Shown: positions 59,011 through 64,000 of the stretch, one piece after another
Layout: the number at the start of each line of letters is the position of its first letter
Numbering within the stretch: the first letter of the stretch is position 1
NCBI GenBank assembly: GCA_023241745.1
Contig: JALQCY010000001.1
Span: forward strand, 708,064-772,063
DNA from: Isoptericola peretonis
GTDB taxonomy: Bacteria > Actinomycetota > Actinomycetes > Actinomycetales > Cellulomonadaceae
Length of the DNA: 64,000 bases
Reading direction: 5' to 3'
Made by a program: the position numbers and the translations under genes
The notes under the pieces: generated by a model
What the model saw: the letters and a program-made list of their open reading frames with translations, nothing else
What the model was told of the DNA's origin: nothing
Databases searched by the model: none

Positions 59011-60446
59011 CGCTCGGGCGTGAACGCCGCGGCGACGAGCGCGCGCAGGTCCTCCAGGCCGCCGTCCACCAGGCCGCGGGCGCGGGCCTGCACCAGCAGG
59101 TTCCCGATGGCGGTGGCCTCGACCGGGCCCGCCACGACGGGGAGCCCGGAACGGTCGGCCGTCGCCTGGCACAGCAGGGTGTTCTGCGCGCCGCCCCCCA
59201 CCACGTGGATGGTCGAGACGGTGCGCCCGGCGAGCTTCGCCGCGGTCGTGACGGCGTCCGCGAAGGCCTGCGCCAGGCTCTCCACGATGCTGCGCACGTA
59301 CTCCCCGCGTGTGGCCGGCACGGGCTGGTCGTGCTCCCGGCACCAGTCGGCGATCCGTCCGGGGACGTCACCCGGCGGCAGGAAGCGCGGGTCGTCGACG
59401 TCGAAGACGGCGACCGGGGTGGTGACGTGCGCGGCCTCGGCGAGCAGCTCCTGCAGGGTGCTGGAGCGCTGCGCCGCCGTGGACTCGCGCTCCCAGGTGC
59501 GGATCGACTCGCTCAGCAGCCACAGCCCCATGACGTTGTGCAGGAACCGGGTGCGGCCGTCGACGCCGCCCTCGTTGGTGAAGCCCGCGAGGCGCGCCTC
59601 CTCGGTGAGCACCGGGGCGTCGAGCTCGAGCCCCACCAGCCCCCAGGTGCCGCACGACACGTACGCGACGTCACGGTCGGTGGACGGCACCGCGACGACG
59701 GCCGACGCCGTGTCGTGCGAGCCGACGGCGGTGACCTCGAGCGCCCGGCCCACCCGCTGCGCGACGTCGGGCGAGAGCACCCCCAGCGACGCGCCGGGGT
59801 CCACGATCGGGGGCAGGATCGCGGCGGGGATCCCGAGCTCCTCCGCGAGGGCCACGTCCCACTCCCCCGTGCGGGCGTCGAGCAGGCCGGTGGTGGAGGC
59901 GTTGGTGCGCTCGGCCGCCTCCGCGCCGGTGAGCCAGTGCGCGAGCAGGTCGGGCACCAGCAGCAGCCGGTCGGCCAGGTCGAGCAGCGGGCCCTCGGTC
60001 GCGAGCTGGAAGACCGTGTTGAACGGCAGGTGCTGCAGCCCGTTGCGGGCGTACAGCGCGGCGGCGTCGACCCGGGCGTGCACCCGCCCCACACCGTCGG
60101 CCGTGCGCGCGTCCCGGTAGTGGTACGGCACGCCGAGCAGCCGGCCCCCGCGCAGCAGCCCGTAGTCCACGGCCCACGAGTCGATCCCCACGCCGAGGAT
60201 CTCCCCGGGCGCCTCCCGCTCGGCCGCGGCGAGGCCCTCGACCACCTGGCGGTAGAGCTCGAGCAGGTTCCAGTGCAGGCCGTCCGGCGTGCGGACCGGC
60301 TCGTTCGGGAACCGGGCCACGTGGTGCAGCCGCAGACCCTCACGCCCGCCGAACCGCCCGAGGATGACGCGCCCGCTGGTGGCGCCCAGGTCGACGGCGG
60401 CGAGGGTGCCCGCCGCCGCCCGGGAGCCGGCCGACGAGCCGGTCAT
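58995..60446 (-). CDS. rhaB: L-rhamnulose kinase
   Basis: Phosphorylates L-rhamnulose (FGGY family). 483 aa. N-terminal phosphate loop AAVDLGATSGRVILGRFGG, HWNLLELYRQVVEGL, IDSWAVDYGLL, FNTVFQLATEG, NASTTGLLDARTGEWD; C-terminal ATP site VGSHDTASAVVAVP, SCGTWGLVGLEL and the IHVVGGGAQNTLLCQATAD signature. These match RhaB rather than other FGGY kinases. ATG 60446 overlaps the rhaEW stop (ATGA). Last gene of the rhaI-esterase-rhaEW-rhaB operon in the window. Confidence 0.93.
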   Translation of the reverse strand: MTGSSAGSRAAAGTLAAVDLGATSGRVILGRFGGREGLRLHHVARFPNEPVRTPDGLHWNLLELYRQVVEGLAAAEREAPGEILGVGIDSWAVDYGLLRGGRLLGVPYHYRDARTADGVGRVHARVDAAALYARNGLQHLPFNTVFQLATEGPLLDLADRLLLVPDLLAHWLTGAEAAERTNASTTGLLDARTGEWDVALAEELGIPAAILPPIVDPGASLGVLSPDVAQRVGRALEVTAVGSHDTASAVVAVPSTDRDVAYVSCGTWGLVGLELDAPVLTEEARLAGFTNEGGVDGRTRFLHNVMGLWLLSESIRTWERESTAAQRSSTLQELLAEAAHVTTPVAVFDVDDPRFLPPGDVPGRIADWCREHDQPVPATRGEYVRSIVESLAQAFADAVTTAAKLAGRTVSTIHVVGGGAQNTLLCQATADRSGLPVVAGPVEATAIGNLLVQARARGLVDGGLEDLRALVAAAFTPERYTPR

Positions 60447-62497
60447 CGCAGGAACGCCTGCGCCACGCCGGCGTCGACGGGCACGTGCAGGCCGGTGGTG
60501 TGCGAGAAGTCGCTGGTGCACAGCGCGTACACCGCGTTGGCGACGTGCTCGGGCAGCACCTCGCGCTTGAGCAGCGTCCGCTGGGCGTAGAACTTGCCCA
60601 GGTCCTGCTCCTCGATGCCGTACGTCTTGGCACGGTTGGCGCCCCAGCCCGAGGCGAAGATGCCCGAGCCGCGCACCACGCCGTCCGGGTTGATGCCGTT
60701 GACCTTGATGCCGTGCTCGCCGAGCTCGGCGGCCAGCAGCCGCACCTGGTGCGCCTGGTCGGCCTTGGTGGCCGAGTACGCGATGTTGTTGGGGCCGGCG
60801 AAGACGGAGTTCTTCGACGAGATGTAGACGATGTCGCCGCCGAGCTTCTGGTCCACGAGGATGCGCGCGGCGTTCTTGGCGACGAGGAACGATCCCTTGG
60901 CCATGACGTCGTGCTGCAGGTCCCAGTCGGCCTCGGTGGTGTCGAACAGCGACTTGCTCAGCGACAGGCCGGCGTTGTTCACCACGATGTCGACGCCGCC
61001 GAAGGCGAGGACGGCCTCGCGCAGCGCGGCCTGCACCGCGGCCTCGTCGGCGACGTTCGCCGCGAGTCCGACGGCCACGTCGGTCGAGCCCAGCTCGGCC
61101 GCGGCGGCCTGCGCCTTGGCCAGGTCCAGGTCGGCGACGACGACGCACGCGCCCTCGGCCGCGAGGCGGGTCGCGATGGCCTTGCCGATACCCGAGGCCG
61201 CGCCGGTCACGAACGCGATGCGGGTCGCGAGCGGCTTGGGCGCCGGCTTGCGCCGGAGCTTCGCCTCCTCGAGCGCCCAGTACTCGATGCGGAACTTCTC
61301 CGACTCGTCGATCGGGGCGTAGGTGGACAGCGCCTCGGCGCCGCGCATCACGTTGATCGCGTTGACGTAGAACTCCCCCGCCACCCGCGCGGTCTGCTTG
61401 TCCCCGCCGTAGGAGAACATGCCGACGCCCGGCACCAGCACGATCGCCGGGTCCGCGCCGCGCATGGCCGGCGGCTCCTCGCCGCGCGCGCGGGCCTCGG
61501 CGGCGCCGCGCTCGTAGTAGGCCGTGTAGTCGGCGCGGTACGCCTCGTGCAGCTCGGGCAGCCGCTCGACGATCTCCTCGACCGTGGCGGTGGCCGGCAG
61601 GTCCACGACCAGCGGCTTCACCTTGGTGCGCAGGAAGTGGTCGGGGCAGCTCGTGCCCAGCTCCGCCAGGCGCGGGTGCTCGGCGCTCGCCAGGAAGTCG
61701 AGCACGACGTCGGTGTCCGTGAAGTGACCCACCTGCGGCTTGTCCTGGGAGGCGACGGCGCGCAGGTGCGGCGCGAGCGCGGCGGCCTTGGCGCGGCGCT
61801 CGTCGCCCGGCAGGGCGCCGTGGCCGTCGAGGGCGGGGCCGAAGGGCTCCGGCCTGCCGTGCTCGGCGATGTACGCCGCCGCGGTCTCGATGATCCACAG
61901 CGAGTTCGCCTCGGCCTCCTCGGCCGTCTCCCCCCACGCCGTGATGCCGTGCCCTCCGAGCACCGTGCCGACGGCGTCCGGGTTCGCGGCCTTGATCTCC
62001 GCGATGTCGAGGCCGAGCTGGAAGCCGGGGCGGCGCCACGGCACCCACACGACCTTGCCGCCGAAGGCCTTCGCCGTCAGCTCCGGGCCGTCGACGGCGG
62101 TCGCGATCGCGATCCCGGCGTCCGGGTGCAGGTGGTCCACGTGCGCGGCGTCGACCAGGCCGTGCATGGCCGTGTCGATGCTCGGGGCGGCACCGCCCTT
62201 GCCGTGGAGGCAGTAGTCGAACGCGGCGACCATCTCGTCCTCGCGCTCCAGGCCCGGGTACACGTCCACGAGGGCGCGCAGGCGGTCGAGGCGCAGGACG
62301 GCGAGACCCTTCTCGGTGAGGGTGCCGAGGTCGCCGCCGGAGCCCTTGACCCACAGCAGCTCGACGTCCTGCCCCGTGACCGGGTCCTTCTCCACGCCCT
62401 TGGCGGACGTGTTGCCGCCGGCGTAGTTGGTGTTGCGCGGGTCGGCGCCGAGGCGGTTCGAACGCTCGACGAGAGAGGCGACGGTCTGGTTCGTCAT
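60443..62497 (-). CDS. rhaEW: Bifunctional L-rhamnulose-1-phosphate aldolase / lactaldehyde dehydrogenase
   Basis: 684 aa two-domain enzyme. About 1-420: class II aldolase (RhaD/FucA superfamily), with GGNTSAKG, VKGSGGDLGTL and the zinc site region VDHLHPDAGIAIATA, GGHGITAWGETAEEAE. About 425-684: SDR with VTGAASGIGKAIATRL, NNAG (VVNNAGLSLSKS), SSKNSVFAGPNNIAYSATKADQAH (YxxxK). It cleaves rhamnulose-1-P to DHAP and L-lactaldehyde and oxidises the latter, as in Bacillus and other actinobacteria. ATG 62497 begins MTNQTVASLVERS; the frame extends upstream without a ribosome site. 65 bp after the esterase. Confidence 0.93.
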   Translation of the reverse strand: MTNQTVASLVERSNRLGADPRNTNYAGGNTSAKGVEKDPVTGQDVELLWVKGSGGDLGTLTEKGLAVLRLDRLRALVDVYPGLEREDEMVAAFDYCLHGKGGAAPSIDTAMHGLVDAAHVDHLHPDAGIAIATAVDGPELTAKAFGGKVVWVPWRRPGFQLGLDIAEIKAANPDAVGTVLGGHGITAWGETAEEAEANSLWIIETAAAYIAEHGRPEPFGPALDGHGALPGDERRAKAAALAPHLRAVASQDKPQVGHFTDTDVVLDFLASAEHPRLAELGTSCPDHFLRTKVKPLVVDLPATATVEEIVERLPELHEAYRADYTAYYERGAAEARARGEEPPAMRGADPAIVLVPGVGMFSYGGDKQTARVAGEFYVNAINVMRGAEALSTYAPIDESEKFRIEYWALEEAKLRRKPAPKPLATRIAFVTGAASGIGKAIATRLAAEGACVVVADLDLAKAQAAAAELGSTDVAVGLAANVADEAAVQAALREAVLAFGGVDIVVNNAGLSLSKSLFDTTEADWDLQHDVMAKGSFLVAKNAARILVDQKLGGDIVYISSKNSVFAGPNNIAYSATKADQAHQVRLLAAELGEHGIKVNGINPDGVVRGSGIFASGWGANRAKTYGIEEQDLGKFYAQRTLLKREVLPEHVANAVYALCTSDFSHTTGLHVPVDAGVAQAFLR

Positions 62498-62562
62498 CGG
62501 TGCTCCGGTGGTCGGTCGGTCCGTCGGCCGACGGACGTGAGGGTGTGCGTGCGAGGGAGTGG

Positions 62563-63465
62563 TCAGGGCGAGGGCTCGTGCGTGGTGCCGAGGAGCGCGT
62601 CGGTGGTGAGCCACGCGGCCATGCGCGCGATGCTGCGCGCGCAGCCGGGATGCTCGGGCTGGTTGAGGTGGCCGTGCGTGGTGCCGTCCTCGCGCACGAG
62701 CAGGACGTCGACCCCGGCGGCGGCCAGCTCGGAGGCGTAGGCCTCGCCCGACGAGCGCAGCCCGTCGTGGTCGGAGGTCAGGACGAACGTGGGTGCCAGA
62801 CCACGCAGGTCCTGGCCACCCGGGAACGCGTAGGGGGAGGTCGGCCCCTCGCGGTGCCCGAGGTAGTTGTCGTTCATCGCCAGGACCAGCGGGGGCGGGA
62901 AGCTGCCCCCGGGGATCGCCGCGACCTTGGCGGCGAGCTCCGGGGAGTGCGCCGGCAGCGCGTGGTGCGCCACCGGGTACGCGAGCAGGGTGCTGCGCAC
63001 CGGCGTGCCCGCGTCGCGCAACCGGAGCGACGCTCCCGCCGCGAGGTTGCCGCCCGCGCTCGCCCCGCCGATCGACCAGCGGTCGGGGGCCACGCCGAGG
63101 TCCGCGCCGCGGGCCCAGTCGAACGCGAACCCGACCTCCTCGGACGGCACGGGGAAGCGCACGCCGTCGCCGCGCACGGGAGCGCCGCCGACGGCGGCAT
63201 CCTCGAACGGGGTGACGAGGCGGTACTCGACGCTGACGACGAGCACGCCGGCGGCCGCCAGGCGACGGGCGACGCCGTCGCCCTCGTGCATGTCCAGGTC
63301 GCCGTGCATGAACCCGCCGCCGTGCGCCCAGACCAGGCCCGCGACCGGCGTCGTCCCGGGGGTGTAGACGCGCACCCGCAGGTCGCCGTGGGGACCGTCG
63401 AGCACGCGGTCGGCGACCGCGACCACCGCAGCCGCCGCCTGCGAGGTCGTCTCCGTCGTCGTCAT
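62563..63465 (-). CDS. Alpha/beta hydrolase (HSL/acetyl-esterase-like) in the rhamnose operon
   Basis: 300 aa hormone-sensitive-lipase-type esterase. Oxyanion-hole motif AHGGGFMHGDLDMHEG, nucleophile elbow GGASAGGNLAAGASLRLRD, acidic residue in VLTSDHDGLRSSGEAYA and His in REDGTTHGHLNQPEHPG. Cytosolic (no signal peptide). It begins 2 bp after the rhaI stop and lies between rhaI and rhaEW. Pectic rhamnogalacturonan I is acetylated, so removal of acetyl groups from imported rhamnose-containing sugars is a possible role; this is inference, and relatives act on varied esters. Confidence 0.83.
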   Translation of the reverse strand: MTTTETTSQAAAAVVAVADRVLDGPHGDLRVRVYTPGTTPVAGLVWAHGGGFMHGDLDMHEGDGVARRLAAAGVLVVSVEYRLVTPFEDAAVGGAPVRGDGVRFPVPSEEVGFAFDWARGADLGVAPDRWSIGGASAGGNLAAGASLRLRDAGTPVRSTLLAYPVAHHALPAHSPELAAKVAAIPGGSFPPPLVLAMNDNYLGHREGPTSPYAFPGGQDLRGLAPTFVLTSDHDGLRSSGEAYASELAAAGVDVLLVREDGTTHGHLNQPEHPGCARSIARMAAWLTTDALLGTTHEPSP

Positions 63466-63467
63466 GT

Positions 63468-64000
63468 TCAGGCGCCCCAGCCGGCCTGCCGGCCGCCCAC
63501 CCGCTCGGCGGCGATCTTCGCCGCGTACCCGGAGGCGGCGAAGGCCTTCATCGGGTCGGCGTCGAGGCCCTGCTCGGCCCGCAGGTCGGCGAGGAGCCCG
63601 CGGACGTCGGTGTTGTAGGCGTCCATGAGCACGCCGTTCGCGGCGAGCACGTCGCCGGACCGCTGCGCGGCGTCGAGCGCCTCGGCGTCCACGAGCAGCG
63701 CCTTGGCGGTGGCCTCCTGCACGTTCATCACGGAGCGGATCTGGCCGGGGATCTTTTCCTCGATGTTGTGGCACTGGTCGAGCATGAAGTTCACCCCCGA
63801 CTCCGGGCGCAGCGCGTCCGCCTGCACGATCTCGTGCATGATCCGGAACAGCTGGAACGGGTCCGCGGCGCCCGCCATGAGGTCGTCGTCGGCGTAGAAG
63901 CGCGAGTTGAAGTCGAACGCGCCGAGCCGGCCCTGCCGCAGCAGCTGGGCCACGATGAACTCGATGTTGGTGCCCGGCGCGTGATGACCGGTGTCGAGCA
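63468..64000 (-). CDS. rhaI: L-rhamnose isomerase, C-terminal part (5' end outside window)
   Basis: About 177 codons to the window edge. The fragment reads LDTGHHAPGTNIEFIVAQLL, then GAFDFNSRFYADDDLMAGA and DPFQLFRIMHEIVQA, the metal-binding C-terminal segments of the Pseudomonas stutzeri-type L-rhamnose isomerase. Its C-terminus is FAASGYAAKIAAERVGGRQAGWGA. It isomerises L-rhamnose to L-rhamnulose. The start and any upstream regulator or transporter are out of view. An internal ATG at 63953 is not the real start. Confidence 0.93.
   Translation of the reverse strand, partial: LDTGHHAPGTNIEFIVAQLLRQGRLGAFDFNSRFYADDDLMAGAADPFQLFRIMHEIVQADALRPESGVNFMLDQCHNIEEKIPGQIRSVMNVQEATAKALLVDAEALDAAQRSGDVLAANGVLMDAYNTDVRGLLADLRAEQGLDADPMKAFAASGYAAKIAAERVGGRQAGWGA

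Noticed and set aside
54236..59371. Open frame of 1711 codons on the minus strand across the giant pectinase
   Set aside because: Repetitive because the sense strand is duplicated; no recognisable domain; antisense shadow.
1..64000. Insertion sequences, prophage genes, integrases, tRNA or rRNA genes
   Set aside because: No transposase, integrase or phage protein motif was recognised in the reading frames, and no tRNA-like cloverleaf was found by eye.

Overview
This 64-kb window is chromosomal DNA from a very high-GC actinobacterium. The codon usage, the frequent GTG starts, the many -10 boxes placed 6-7 nt before a start codon (leaderless genes), the Lut, Bkd and RhaEW gene types and the plant-polymer enzymes best fit a Micrococcales plant-biomass degrader of the Cellulomonadaceae/Promicromonosporaceae kind (Cellulosimicrobium or Isoptericola-like). 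That placement is inference; there is no rRNA or other phylogenetic marker. I see no transposase, phage, CRISPR array, rRNA or tRNA.

Layout. 1-7.2 kb: a minus-strand branched-chain keto-acid/leucine degradation operon (bkdA-bkdB-bkdC, liuB, liuD) facing an Lrp/AsnC regulator. 7.9-14.3 kb: a two-kinase operon, an aldo/keto reductase, a luciferase-like monooxygenase fused to a BBE-type flavoprotein with a divergent MarR regulator, and an SDR. 14.5-24.1 kb: a pectin island with a sugar ABC importer, a LacI regulator fused to a DUF6807 (PmoA-like) domain, a Gfo/Idh/MocA dehydrogenase, a secreted PL1 pectate lyase and a second dehydrogenase. 24.3-34.4 kb: FabH-like synthase, SprT-like protein, AhpD-like protein, the lactate operon lutR/lutABC, and single genes (kinase, VOC, SRPBCC, STAS, glycosyltransferase). 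34.6-45.3 kb: a LacI gene, a tripartite tricarboxylate transporter (tctCAB), a PdxA-family dehydrogenase, a GntR regulator and a four-carbon sugar operon (TIM-barrel enzyme, DhaKL kinase, RpiB and TPI homologues). 45.5-48.8 kb: a translationally coupled dehydrogenase/DUF993/TIM-barrel operon. 49-53.1 kb: a small DUF1801 gene, then GH43 plus a second LacI-DUF6807 fusion. 53.2-54.6 kb: membrane protein and GT2. 54.8-58.3 kb: a giant secreted PL1-CE8 pectinase with an internal duplication. 58.5-64 kb: a HATPase protein and a rhamnose operon (rhaI, esterase, rhaEW, rhaB).

How it fits together. Much of the window reads as a pectin programme: extracellular pectate lyase and methylesterase open homogalacturonan, an ABC importer and cytosolic GH43/dehydrogenases process the products, and rhamnose from rhamnogalacturonan goes through RhaI/RhaB/RhaEW. 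Operators built on GGAAACCGGTTTCC stand before the ABC operon/first LacI-DUF6807 gene, before GH43/second LacI-DUF6807, and before the giant pectinase, with a weaker site before a dehydrogenase, so one regulon is likely. A separate GntR box (core TCCTATAGG) occurs before tct, pdxA, gntR and the four-carbon sugar operon, tying these into a second regulon, perhaps for a C4/C5 sugar acid such as one derived from apiose (inference).

The most novel items are the two LacI-DUF6807 fusions, the PL1-CE8-PL1-CE8 protein, the GntR-linked four-carbon pathway, the LLM-FAD fusion, the dehydrogenase-DUF993-TIM operon, and a set of palindromic repeats, two of which run through coding sequence (3' part of liuD and the middle of lutC).
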